Origin: Plasmodium malariae
Taxonomy: Eukaryota > Apicomplexa > Aconoidasida > Haemosporida > Plasmodiidae
Direction of reading: 5' to 3'
DNA: 64,000 bases
Assembly (NCBI RefSeq): GCF_900090045.1
Contig: NC_041782.1
Coordinates: forward strand, 1,562,001 to 1,626,000
Each line of letters begins with the position of its first letter. Positions within the stretch are counted from its first letter, which is position 1. This document shows, one piece after another, positions 48,916 through 58,897 of the stretch. The notes under the pieces were generated by a model. The model was not told where the DNA came from and searched no databases. It was given only the letters and a program-made list of their open reading frames with translations. A program made the position numbers and the translations under genes.

Positions 48916-49672
48916 CGTAGCCTCAACGCCTATTTTACCTTTGCTGCTTCCACCTTTTCTTCCTTTTTTTTCGCTTCTTTTTCGTTCTTCTTTCTTTTCC
49001 CTTTTTCTATTAATCTCCATATATTATCATAGATAAGGCCCTTCCTACCATTTCGATGACATATACGTAAAAAAGGAGAGCTTAAAATGAGCACGAATTG
49101 TGGCCGTACACACATATAGATAGATCTGAACGTATATATATGTACATATATACATATATATATGCTCATATACATATATATGTGCTTATATATGTATATT
49201 TGCACGCATATCGACGTATACATAAATGCATTTGCACTTGTTTCTGTGTACATAAGTATTAATGTTCATATACATACATTCTTTTTGATGCACCTTTTGC
49301 ACACACACGAATGAGTTATGCTCGTCATTTTTTTTTTTTTTTTTCTAATTTTTTCAAATATCACTGAAGTGTAACAAAAATTTTGATTTAATATTACTCA
49401 CATGTTATGTATATTTTATGCACAAGTCAGGCAATTTTTCATTAAATGTTACTAAAATACCATTCATGTGTCAGAAAAATATCATTTCATGTGCCACTAA
49501 AATGGCACGAATATAACATACATATGTTAGAAAAAATACCTTTAAAACATTACCAAAATGCTACAAATATATCACTAAAATGCCACTCATGTGTTAACTT
49601 TTTTTTTCTTTTTTTTTCCTTTTTTCCCGTTTTCCTGCACACGGGCATCCCATTATAATAGGTCGCACAATA
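47019..49672. other. Intergenic region upstream of the phosphatase
   Basis: Low-complexity A+T-rich DNA: T-rich repeats at 47040-47150, (AT)n tracts at 47690-47730 and 48865-48915, a 17-bp array (47876-48005), a 24-base poly-A run near 48290 and a degenerate CACTAAAATG-type repeat at about 49365-49595 before the phosphatase start. A 61-codon minus-strand frame at 48930-49115 is discussed in findings. No secure gene. Confidence 0.5.
47876..48005. repeat. 17-bp tandem array (CGTATCATCATAATTAT)
   Basis: The CGTATC step recurs at 47893, 47910 and 47927 and onward with an exact 17-bp period for about seven copies. Intergenic. Confidence 0.9.
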
Positions 49673-50596
49673 ATGACGAGAGAAGAAAAAAAATGGATTG
49701 AGCAATTACGCATGAACCCACCTAAACTTTTAGATGAAAATGATTTAAGGCTAGTTTGTCAGAGAGTGAAAGAAATATTAGTAGAAGAAAACAATGTTCA
49801 AGCTATAAATCCACCAGTTATCATTTGTGGAGACATACATGGGCAATTTTTTGATTTATTAGAATTATTTGATGTCGGAGGTGATATAATGAACAATGAT
49901 TATATTTTTTTAGGAGATTATGTAGACAGAGGATATAATAGTGTAGAAACATTTGAATATTTATTATTATTAAAATTATTATTCCCAAAAAATATTACAT
50001 TGTTAAGAGGAAATCATGAGAGCCGACAAATTACAACAGTGTACGGTTTTTATGATGAATGTTTTAAAAAATATGGTAATGCAAATGCATGGAAATATTG
50101 TACAGATATATTTGATTATTTAACATTAGCTGCACTAGTAGACAATCAAATTTTTTGTGTTCATGGAGGTCTTTCTCCAGAAATAAAATTAATTGATCAA
50201 TTAAGATTAATTAATAGAGTCCAAGAAATACCACATGAAGGAGCTTTTGGGGATATCATGTGGTCTGATCCAGATGAAGTTGAGGATTGGGTAGCTAATC
50301 CGAGGGGTGCTGGTTGGTTATTTGGACCTAAAGTTACTAAAAAGTTTAATTATATTAACAATCTTGAACTAATAGCTAGAGCACATCAGCTAGCCATGGA
50401 GGGTTATCGTTATATGTTTGATGACTCTACAATTATTACAGTATGGTCAGCTCCAAATTATTGTTACCGATGTGGAAACGTTGCAGCAATTATGAGAATT
50501 GATGAAAATATGAACAGGCAAATGTTAATATTCAAGGATACTCCTGACTCTAGAAACTCAATTAAAAACAAGGCTACCATTCCGTACTTTTTATGA
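49673..50596 (+). CDS. Serine/threonine protein phosphatase catalytic subunit, PP2A-like (PP4/PP6 group)
   Basis: A single exon of 307 residues, normal for PP2A-like catalytic subunits. The PPP signatures are all present: GDIHG (53-57), GDYVDRG (81-87), RGNHE (112-116), HGG (164-166) and RAHQ (236-239), supplying the two-metal site. The protein ends in PYFL, the methylatable Leu terminus of the PP2A/PP4/PP6 group. [16 protein letters not shown] and TIPYFL resemble PP6, whereas EILVEE and RCGNVAAI resemble PP4, so I leave the subtype open. It should dephosphorylate Ser/Thr in complex with regulatory subunits. It reads toward the DER1-like gene 1.4 kb downstream. Confidence 0.95.
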   Translation: MTREEKKWIEQLRMNPPKLLDENDLRLVCQRVKEILVEENNVQAINPPVIICGDIHGQFFDLLELFDVGGDIMNNDYIFLGDYVDRGYNSVETFEYLLLLKLLFPKNITLLRGNHESRQITTVYGFYDECFKKYGNANAWKYCTDIFDYLTLAALVDNQIFCVHGGLSPEIKLIDQLRLINRVQEIPHEGAFGDIMWSDPDEVEDWVANPRGAGWLFGPKVTKKFNYINNLELIARAHQLAMEGYRYMFDDSTIITVWSAPNYCYRCGNVAAIMRIDENMNRQMLIFKDTPDSRNSIKNKATIPYFL

Positions 50597-51243
50597 AAAT
50601 TAGCAGAACCTCATGACAGAAGCGGTATGTCGTGACGAACCTACATCACTGAGGTGTGTGAAACAGGGTATAGAAGCGAATCGCATTTCATCGTAGTGTA
50701 TAACGTCAATCGGGTAAATGTTCTAGTGTAAAAGAATAATGCACTAATTTGTTTTACAAACTCGTATATGTTATACCATTTTGCAGTTTTTTTTTATTTT
50801 TTTTTACTCGTTATTTATGCCCATTATTTTACGCATTATTTTTTTTAATTTTTTTTTCGCCCTCTTTTTATTCTTTTTTTTTTTTTTTATGTTTTTAAAT
50901 GCTTATATTCGTCCAGCAAGAAATTTAGCGCACTGCTGAACCTAATGAGCTTCAGTATTTATGTTCCACTGTATGTTATTACGGCACATTATTATAATAT
51001 GCCATTTTAGCGTTATATATGTATTTACGTATGTATTTATACATATATTTATTTATGTATTTATGTATTTATGTATTTATGTATTCATTTATGTATTAAT
51101 TTCCTCATTTATTTATATTCGTGCCTTAATTTTTTTTCAATCCCCATTCTAAAATTTCGTATGTTTGATTCTTAAACAAACTCAGCTTTTTCTTTTTAAT
51201 CCTTTGATAAGTATGTGTACGTATGGTACACACGTACTTGTGT

Positions 51244-51276
<33 letters not shown>

Positions 51277-52039
51277 ACGAAGTAATAATGTTTTTTGCGT
51301 ATGTGAACGCAAATTTCCATCTCCGGGAAAAAGTTAAATTAACTTGAATATATTCTTAAAAAGAGATGATAAAAGGGCCTAGTTTTAAAAATAACTGGCA
51401 AGTCGTATATATGTATATCACAGAGAAACATGTATGAACGGTGTCAAGGAATTTGTTCACAAAATTTGCTGTTGCGGTTACTGCTTTTTCTTACCCTTTT
51501 CCCATTTTATAGTATTCTTTGTTTTTTTTTTTATATAAGCATATATTACATAAATATATATATATATATATATTTAAGGAGTGGAATGCTTTGGAAAGAA
51601 TAAAATGTTTATCTGTATCATTTTGTTGAAATGAAGAAAAAATTTTGAAAAAAATGCTATTTTTTTTTTTTTTTTTTTACTGTATCTTAATAAAACGTAA
51701 GGGCTATGTTTGTAACTTTTCAAAAACCATAATAGTGTTTATATGTTATATACTATATTTTGAGTAGAGGGCGACAAAAATAGCAGAAAACTGAAGATGG
51801 AAAAATTAGTGTAATGCATAACAAACATGTACAACGCATAATTTACATGTACAGTTCATAATTTACTTGAACGGCTCATAATATACATGTACAGCTAATA
51901 ATTTACATATACAGCTAATAATTTACATATACAGCTAATAATTTACATATACAATGCTTAATACACGTGTACATCTCATAAAATATGTGTGCATATATGC
52001 ATTATGTAATTTATGTATGTACAATTTTTAAAATAGAAA
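50597..52039. other. Intergenic region after the phosphatase
   Basis: Begins with an unusually G+C-rich segment (50597-50725, see findings), then poly-T, a TTTATGTA-type run near 51010-51120, (AT)n at 51248-51275 and the 20-bp array at 51815-51975. No gene seen. Confidence 0.5.
51815..51975. repeat. 20-bp tandem array (AATAATTTACATATACAGCT type)
   Basis: Eight or so copies with a 20-bp period, imperfect at both ends and nearly identical in the middle (51895-51955). It ends about 65 bp before the DER1-like start codon, so it lies in that gene's promoter or 5' UTR. Confidence 0.88.
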
Positions 52040-53230
52040 ATGTTTTTAGGTAGGATATTTATTTTTTTAAGTATAACTGTGAATGCAAGGTACTATGCGA
52101 AAGTTTGCATAAAAAACAATTTTGCGTGGAAACTGCTAAATTATAATAATACCCCACTGGAAGGTATTAATAATGGGAATAACAGCGCAGTATGCAACAA
52201 TGACAACGCAGTACTTAATAATAGCAACACACCACCTAGTAATAGTAACATAACGCACAGTTATAACAAACTAAAACGTTACTATTACTACTCCAAGGAA
52301 AGAAACAAAATAGTAAAAAAAAAGAAAAAGAGGTTTTCATTGAATTATCCCAAAGGAATAGTACGAAAAAACAAGCAGGGCTTCTTTTTTTTAAACTCCA
52401 CAAAGTTAAGTGAAATAAAAGAAAGCATAAAAGCTTTATATAACGTAGATTATATAGAAAATAATTACCTGTACACGTACATAAAATCATTTAAAAGAAC
52501 ACCTCCTATAACGAAATTATATTTAATAAGTACGTTCCTGTTAAGTGTTTTTATACATATAAACAAAAATGTTTATAAGTTAATACTATTTGATTTTCAG
52601 AAAATTTTTAAAAAGTGGGAGATATGGAGGTTAATAACTCCATATTTGTATATTGGGAATTTGTATTTACAGTATATATTGATGTTTAATTATTTAAATA
52701 TTTATATGTCCTCTGTAGAAATAGCACATTATAGGAAACCAGAAGATTTTTTAATTTTTCTTTCTTTCGGATATATATCAAATCTTTTATTTACCATAAT
52801 AGGAAGTATGTATAATGAAAATATAATGAATATGAAAAAACATGTCTACAGTGTAAGAAATTTAATTATTCCTATGAATAAAAAAGACGAAAAAATCGAT
52901 GTAAAAAAGGAGCACTATAATCATTTAGGTTATGTTTTTTCAACTTATATACTTTATTATTGGAGTAGAATAAATGAAGGCACGTTAATTAACTGTTTTG
53001 AATTATTCCTTATTAAAGCTGAATATGTTCCTTTTTTTTTTATTATACAAAATATTTTATTATATAACGAATTTTCTCTCTATGAAGTAGCTTCTATCTT
53101 ATCAAGTTATGTCTTTTTTACTTATGAAAAATATTGGAAGTGGACATTTTTGAGACGCTTTTTTCTTCTCCTTCTTAAGTTCACGCGAGTGTACCAACAG
53201 TACAATAAATACAGAGAGGAGTATGAATAA
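52040..53230 (+). CDS. DER1-like (derlin) membrane protein, possibly apicoplast-directed
   Basis: A single exon of 396 residues. The C-terminal two thirds has the derlin layout: a conserved start (SFKRTPPITKLYLISTFLLS), then WEIWRLITPYLYIG, the hallmark WRl(I/L)TpFl(y)fG-type motif, and about five or six hydrophobic helices (near 156-175, 208-225, 237-258, 294-308, 330-345 and 352-370). Derlins form the ER channel for retro-translocation of misfolded proteins; Plasmodium also has apicoplast copies that import proteins across its outer membranes. Here a hydrophobic N terminus (FLGRIFIFLSITVNA) precedes a long Asn/Lys-rich, basic region (about 25-130), which is what a bipartite apicoplast leader looks like. 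That location is inference. Confidence 0.85.
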   Translation: MFLGRIFIFLSITVNARYYAKVCIKNNFAWKLLNYNNTPLEGINNGNNSAVCNNDNAVLNNSNTPPSNSNITHSYNKLKRYYYYSKERNKIVKKKKKRFSLNYPKGIVRKNKQGFFFLNSTKLSEIKESIKALYNVDYIENNYLYTYIKSFKRTPPITKLYLISTFLLSVFIHINKNVYKLILFDFQKIFKKWEIWRLITPYLYIGNLYLQYILMFNYLNIYMSSVEIAHYRKPEDFLIFLSFGYISNLLFTIIGSMYNENIMNMKKHVYSVRNLIIPMNKKDEKIDVKKEHYNHLGYVFSTYILYYWSRINEGTLINCFELFLIKAEYVPFFFIIQNILLYNEFSLYEVASILSSYVFFTYEKYWKWTFLRRFFLLLLKFTRVYQQYNKYREEYE

Positions 53231-53281
53231 AGGTAGTTCTTCTTGTCTATTTTATCAAATGCAATAGTAACAGAAAAAGGG

Positions 53282-53330
<49 letters not shown>

Positions 53331-53990
53331 CTTAATTTTGAAAGATCACAAAATTGGACTTCTACGCGAAATGGGCATACACTGCATGACTACATAACTG
53401 TAAATATTCTATTCTGTTTAAAAAAAAGTTTTGTACATGCAGTTGTATTTTTATTTGTGCTTGTATTTGTACTTATTGTATTTTTTTTTTTTTTTTTTTT
53501 TAACCATTACTGAGTTGTTTTGTCCATTTGCACCTGACTGTTCAGAAAAATTCTCATGCAACATCAAACCTTTTTTTTTTTTTTTTTTCCCTCCCCCCTG
53601 CCTTCTCTTTTTTTACTATTTATTTGGAAGTGTCTCAGCATTAGCGTGTGTCGCATTTTTTTGTCCGAGTATCATACTGCGTCCAAGTACATGCGTATGT
53701 AGAAGGATATATATATAGACTTACGCGCAGATATTTACGCGTGTGGATGCACGTACAACAGTACCTAGCTTCACCGTTTCGCTTGGTAAGTTTGATGGGT
53801 ATTTTTTTTAGCTTTTTTTTTTTTTTTTTTTTTTTTTTCTCTATATTTGGACAAGAGACATATAACAGAGTATAATTAATCGGACAAAGGTATTACCCTA
53901 TTTATGGGAAGACAGAAGGAACTCAGTATATGGAAAAAAAAAAAAAAAAAAAAGTAAAATATTTTTTATTAAGAGATAACAAATCATAGA
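53231..53990. other. Short intergenic region
   Basis: Poly-A, (AT)n (53299-53327) and long poly-T tracts with a moderately G+C-rich patch at 53620-53790. It is the 5' region of the RAP protein gene; no gene seen. Confidence 0.5.
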
Positions 53991-56900
53991 ATGAGACGGA
54001 GATTTGCGGAAATCGTCCAAAGACGTATATTTGTAAAAAACAGGAATGTGTTATTCATACATATACAAAGGAACTATGTGAATGTACCTAGATTGAACAC
54101 ATTGAAGGATATGGATATGTATGCTATTAGGAAAAATGTAGAATTGTGTAAAAAAAAAAATGTAAAAATCAAAGACGTGTGGAATAATTTTTTATACATA
54201 CTTATACTAAAATTGTGTAATAACGAAATGCATAATTATGTTGACTTTATGATCATATTAAAACTTTTGAGTAAATATATTTCTTTAGACAAAAGGGTTA
54301 TGGTTTTTATATGTGAGAAATTAGAACAAGATATGTACAAATTGAGCATAAGAGAATTAAATTTACTACTATTAATATTAAGAAAAAATAATTTTGATAG
54401 TTCATATTTTATTAATTTAATATGTAAATCTATTTTAATGAAAATTAATAAAAATGTATCTTATAAAGATTTAGCTCTAATATCATTTAGTTTGTCAAGT
54501 AATACTACTATATTAGATGAAAAGGTATTTACGAATGAAATTTTTAACTTCACTATTTTAAAAATTTACAACGATTTAAAAAACATAAATTATCATACCT
54601 TGTCTTTGTTTTTTTATTCATTCAGTTTATATTTTATTAACAATTTTGATTATTTTAATTCTTTTTTTTATATGATCAAAAATTTTATTAAAAATATAAA
54701 AAGAAATATGGACTCTTTCAATTCCACTGACTTAATGTTTACCTTTATTTCATCCATGCACATTTACAATTCTTTTAGAACTAATTCTACTAGTGTAACA
54801 AGTGTTAGTAAATCAAGCTCGTTATATGTAGAAAAAAATGCACACATTACTCCACCTTCATTAAACGGATATTTAAATAATATACCTGCACATGCTAGTT
54901 GTCGAAGAGTTACGAGGGAAGGGGGGGATACTCTGAATAAGGGCAAGTCTAAAGTACAGTTAACCAAATTAGAAAAAAGGTTTGACTCTAATAATGGTGC
55001 AGAGGAGGGAAAGTTAAGCACTATTTCGAATTTAGTAAAAGAGGATTCTGGTAAGTACAGGAGGGCTGCTCATCGTGGTATGTACTCGTCAATAAAGGAG
55101 GAAAGTACAGAAAATTTTAACTTACCCATTGAACCAATAGACAGTGTTGAGAAACAGTGTCAAAATGATTTAAAAAAAAAAGAATTTATTTTAGAGGATC
55201 TAATTGATAGCATTAAAATAGTAATTGCAGAAAAATTGAAATGCTTCAAGGTGGAAGAAGCAGTAAACATTCTGTTTGCATCGTTATGTAGAAACTTTAC
55301 CTTCAACAAAAAGTATTTTAACATTTTCAATAAACATAGAATAAACGTACAAGATTATATTAATGTGTGCATAAAAACTGAGTACAAAAAGTGTATGGAG
55401 GAGGAGCAGGAAGACGAAAAAGAAGAAGAAAAACTCGATTACATTTTAAAAATTAATACCACGAACAACAATTTGCACAATGATGAAACTTTTATTAACA
55501 TAGTGATGGAAGAAATAATTTATCGAAATGATTGTTTAAGTATAAAACAAATAATTTTATTGCTTTATTTATTAAGTAACTCAAATGTGATGTATCTACA
55601 ATTTGAAAAAATAATACTTAAGAGATTAGCATGCATGGAAAAGGAATTAAATAAAAAAGAAATTATGTTCATATATCAATTTTTATATTTAAGGACATGT
55701 TTATTTCCGGAGCTAAAAAAATATTCCTTAAAAATTTATGAACAGGACAGTAACAAAACGGTCGTTATATGTAATATAAATAAAGATACAAAAAAAAGCA
55801 GTGTACGTATAAGTAACGAATATGCAAAGGAAACTACCATTTTTAACGATAAAAAAAATTACGAGAATAATAATGTTTATTATATGCATGATGATGTATT
55901 ATATTTGAAAAAAAAAAGAAAAAGAGATAAGAATAAAATTTTTTTGTATGACAATTTTATTTTCAAATATCCTGCACAAGTCAGAATAAATGAAAAAAGT
56001 GACAATTTTGAAAATGTGCGAAATTTGAACTGTTTTATAGATATTAAAAGGAGAAGAGAAGAAATGGATGATCATGTCTTTTCAAAAAATAGAAAATTAA
56101 TAAATGAAGAGAAATGTAACGAGTTCAAGATAAGTGCAGATAAAAAATGTAATTCTATTCAAACTCAAAGTAGTAGTATCTCTTGCACGCATAATAGTAA
56201 GTCTACTTCTGTGGCTAGTAATATTACGAAAACCATCCCATGCAGTAACATTGGTGAAAGTCCTAACATTTTTGCGTTTGGAAAAAAAGTTTTTCCATCC
56301 TACAACGTCATTGATGAGTATAGAATTAACTGCTACAATTTGCAGTTGGATGTTTACAAAATTGTTTGTTTAAAATTATTGGACTGGTTAAGGAATGAAA
56401 AATTAGCTAGCTGTACTACTATTATTGATATATTATGTATTTATGAAAAATTAAATGTAAGAGATTATAGAATTATAAGATATATGTATACTTTAAAAAA
56501 AAAAATTTTATACTTAGACAATAAATATATAATAAAAATTATGAACATAATTTTAAAATTTAATTTATATAGCATATTACAATATTTGAATATAGATAAA
56601 TTTCTTAAGTTTATGACTTTCAATTCATTGGATGAAAGTATAGAAATTTTGAATTTAGTTGGTATGTTATCAGTTATTTATGGTAAAAATTCATATCATA
56701 ATTTTCCTGCATTCAATATAGAAAATATTATTATTTACATTTTGAAAAATTTCAAAAAGTTAATTATCACCAAGCAGTTAAAAAGAGCAAATATAACAAA
56801 TGTGTATAACAGTTTGCCTCTTAAATTGTACAAATTGTTTAAAAATGTGCAATGTATGGAGGATGATGCAGTGAAACGAACATGTGCTCGTTATGATGCC

Positions 56901-58007
56901 ATTGGTGCTTATAATTATGATGGTTATCAAATCGCTAGTTTTGAGGAAAAAAGTGACCTTGTCTGGTCAGGTAAAAACATGAAAAATTTTTGCATTTATA
57001 ATGTGGATGATGTGAATTTGAAGGAAGTGAAAATTAAACCATCTACATATACAATGGGAAGTGTACGAAACAACATTGAGGTGAACAGTTACATATATGA
57101 ATATAGAGATGTCGAAGATGAGCTGTATGAAGACCTGTTGTTAATGTTTGGTAAAAATGTAGAAATTTATAAAGACATAAATATTTCAAATTATGCATTT
57201 CCAATGGCCATTAATTTGTTAACATTAAATCATCATCAGGGAGAAGGAAATAATCATAGCTTAATTCGTATGAACATGTGCAGCAACGGATGGAGCAACG
57301 AGTGTATTATCGAAAGGAGCAACCAATGTAACAGAGAATGGAGCCGCGGACATAACAGTAAACATGGTCATGATAAAACGTTAGAACTGAATAAAAAAAA
57401 TTTCCTTCTTGTTGACATATTGTATAGCCATGATTTTTATTACTCATTGAATGAGGCAAAACAAAATAAATTAAAGAAAAGGCATGTATACGTGTGCTAT
57501 TTTGGTAGTCACGTAAATAAAATGAACAAGAGAATAATTAATTATAAAAAATATACCATACTAAGATTAATCAAAAAGAGAGGATACAATTACATTTGCA
57601 TTGATGCAAAAACGTATGTGAAAAATAAAAAAAATAAAAAAAGTGACAATAGCTTAAATAAAATTTATATAAGTAATTTAATACTCGATTTATTAGAAAG
57701 GAAAAAAAGAACAAATGTATTATACCGAAAAGGGGGTAGAAGTAAAAGCAGCATTGTTGAAGCACATACTAATAAATTACTAGTCTATCATTTGAAAAAT
57801 AAAACAAGTGCATTTGCTGCGATAAAAAATTATAGACTCAAAAGTGCCAACACTTCCTTGTTTATAAGGCGAAATAAAAATGAAAGTAAAACATATGCAC
57901 AGGGAAAAACTTTATACACTGATGGAGACACAGAAAAAAAGAGAGCAAAAGAAAAGCCCCCGTCTAACCACTTGACCAAGTTAAAGCATATGTTTCAGTC
58001 TGTTTAA
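53991..58007 (+). CDS. RAP-domain protein, probable organelle RNA-binding factor
   Basis: A single exon of 1338 residues. Near the C terminus (about 1141-1207) is a RAP-like domain: VDILYSHDFYYS, then YTILRLIKKRGYNYICID, matching the family's restriction-endonuclease-like fold with its conserved L-x-x-x-G-Y segment. N-terminal to it are helical repeats of the kind found in FASTK/RAP proteins (LNLLLLILRKNNFDSSY, ALISFSLSSN). The opening MRRRFAEIVQRRIFVKNR is Arg-rich without acids and could be a mitochondrial presequence. Two long hydrophilic insertions (about 265-390 and 590-790) interrupt the repeats. Apicomplexa have many RAP proteins acting on mitochondrial and apicoplast transcripts or fragmented rRNA; the target here is unknown. 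Confidence 0.8.
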   Translation: MRRRFAEIVQRRIFVKNRNVLFIHIQRNYVNVPRLNTLKDMDMYAIRKNVELCKKKNVKIKDVWNNFLYILILKLCNNEMHNYVDFMIILKLLSKYISLDKRVMVFICEKLEQDMYKLSIRELNLLLLILRKNNFDSSYFINLICKSILMKINKNVSYKDLALISFSLSSNTTILDEKVFTNEIFNFTILKIYNDLKNINYHTLSLFFYSFSLYFINNFDYFNSFFYMIKNFIKNIKRNMDSFNSTDLMFTFISSMHIYNSFRTNSTSVTSVSKSSSLYVEKNAHITPPSLNGYLNNIPAHASCRRVTREGGDTLNKGKSKVQLTKLEKRFDSNNGAEEGKLSTISNLVKEDSGKYRRAAHRGMYSSIKEESTENFNLPIEPIDSVEKQCQNDLKKKEFILEDLIDSIKIVIAEKLKCFKVEEAVNILFASLCRNFTFNKKYFNIFNKHRINVQDYINVCIKTEYKKCMEEEQEDEKEEEKLDYILKINTTNNNLHNDETFINIVMEEIIYRNDCLSIKQIILLLYLLSNSNVMYLQFEKIILKRLACMEKELNKKEIMFIYQFLYLRTCLFPELKKYSLKIYEQDSNKTVVICNINKDTKKSSVRISNEYAKETTIFNDKKNYENNNVYYMHDDVLYLKKKRKRDKNKIFLYDNFIFKYPAQVRINEKSDNFENVRNLNCFIDIKRRREEMDDHVFSKNRKLINEEKCNEFKISADKKCNSIQTQSSSISCTHNSKSTSVASNITKTIPCSNIGESPNIFAFGKKVFPSYNVIDEYRINCYNLQLDVYKIVCLKLLDWLRNEKLASCTTIIDILCIYEKLNVRDYRIIRYMYTLKKKILYLDNKYIIKIMNIILKFNLYSILQYLNIDKFLKFMTFNSLDESIEILNLVGMLSVIYGKNSYHNFPAFNIENIIIYILKNFKKLIITKQLKRANITNVYNSLPLKLYKLFKNVQCMEDDAVKRTCARYDAIGAYNYDGYQIASFEEKSDLVWSGKNMKNFCIYNVDDVNLKEVKIKPSTYTMGSVRNNIEVNSYIYEYRDVEDELYEDLLLMFGKNVEIYKDINISNYAFPMAINLLTLNHHQGEGNNHSLIRMNMCSNGWSNECIIERSNQCNREWSRGHNSKHGHDKTLELNKKNFLLVDILYSHDFYYSLNEAKQNKLKKRHVYVCYFGSHVNKMNKRIINYKKYTILRLIKKRGYNYICIDAKTYVKNKKNKKSDNSLNKIYISNLILDLLERKKRTNVLYRKGGRSKSSIVEAHTNKLLVYHLKNKTSAFAAIKNYRLKSANTSLFIRRNKNESKTYAQGKTLYTDGDTEKKRAKEKPPSNHLTKLKHMFQSV

Positions 58008-58897
58008 TTTATGCAACTACTGTAATTTATTTAATTATATAATTTGCGTAAATGATTGTTCGTTATTTTATTGCTTATATTTTGCGTTCGTTTTGCATTC
58101 ATTTTGCGTTCATTTTGCGTTCATTTTGCGTTCATTTTGCGTTCATATTTCTTGTTATTTTATTTTTTAAATGTCGAATTGACCTTTTTTTAGTTATTGG
58201 TGAATTGAGAAATAGGCACTCTGTATTTCTGGGGTACTATTTATTCCATACGTGTGCACACCTGCACGTGTGCAGGCAATTAGTCTTTCAAGAAGTTCCT
58301 TAAGTAATTTACCGACTTTTCATTTAAACCCCATTAAAAAACCTTTTTAACTCAATATAAGTCACGCCTGATTTATTTTTATTTTTTTTGTAAATATTAA
58401 TCAAGCTTGACTTCAAACTATTTAAAAATATTTCATTATTTTTTTGCAAAAAAATTATGGACAAATTGAAATTAAACTGCGCTCACTTGAGCTATAAGAC
58501 GTGTGCGATTTTGTTAAAATTGACAAAAAAATGAAAATAAAGTAAGAATTAAATGCGGGAAAACGCAAATAGCCCATAAATAATAAACAAAAAAGCGACG
58601 AAAAAACGACGAAAAAACGACGAAATAAATGGATGAACAAATAAATATAATTCAGGTAAAAAAACAATTCTTAAACATCAAAGATGGAGCAGAAACGTAA
58701 AGGAAGAGTATTATCAACATGTGGCAGTGGTGCAAGATTCCTCTTGCTCTACTTCAACTGGTTTGCAATAACATAAAAAATGTGCATATATTGCATTTAG
58801 AGGCTTTTATTATGTGCACAGATACGTATATATATATATATATATATGTACCATTTTGAACTACAAATAGAGGGGGAAAAAGAAAGGTACATATCCT
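58008..58897. other. Convergent intergenic region
   Basis: 3' flanks of the RAP gene (plus) and a basic protein gene (minus). It contains an 11-bp TTTTGCGTTCA array at 58085-58150, a CGACGAAAAA repeat near 58593-58625 and an isolated G+C-rich island at 58684-58775 discussed in findings. No gene is secure. Confidence 0.5.
58085..58150. repeat. 11-bp tandem array (CATTTTGCGTT)
   Basis: About five to six direct copies with an 11-bp period just beyond the RAP gene stop codon, in its presumed 3' UTR. Confidence 0.88.
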
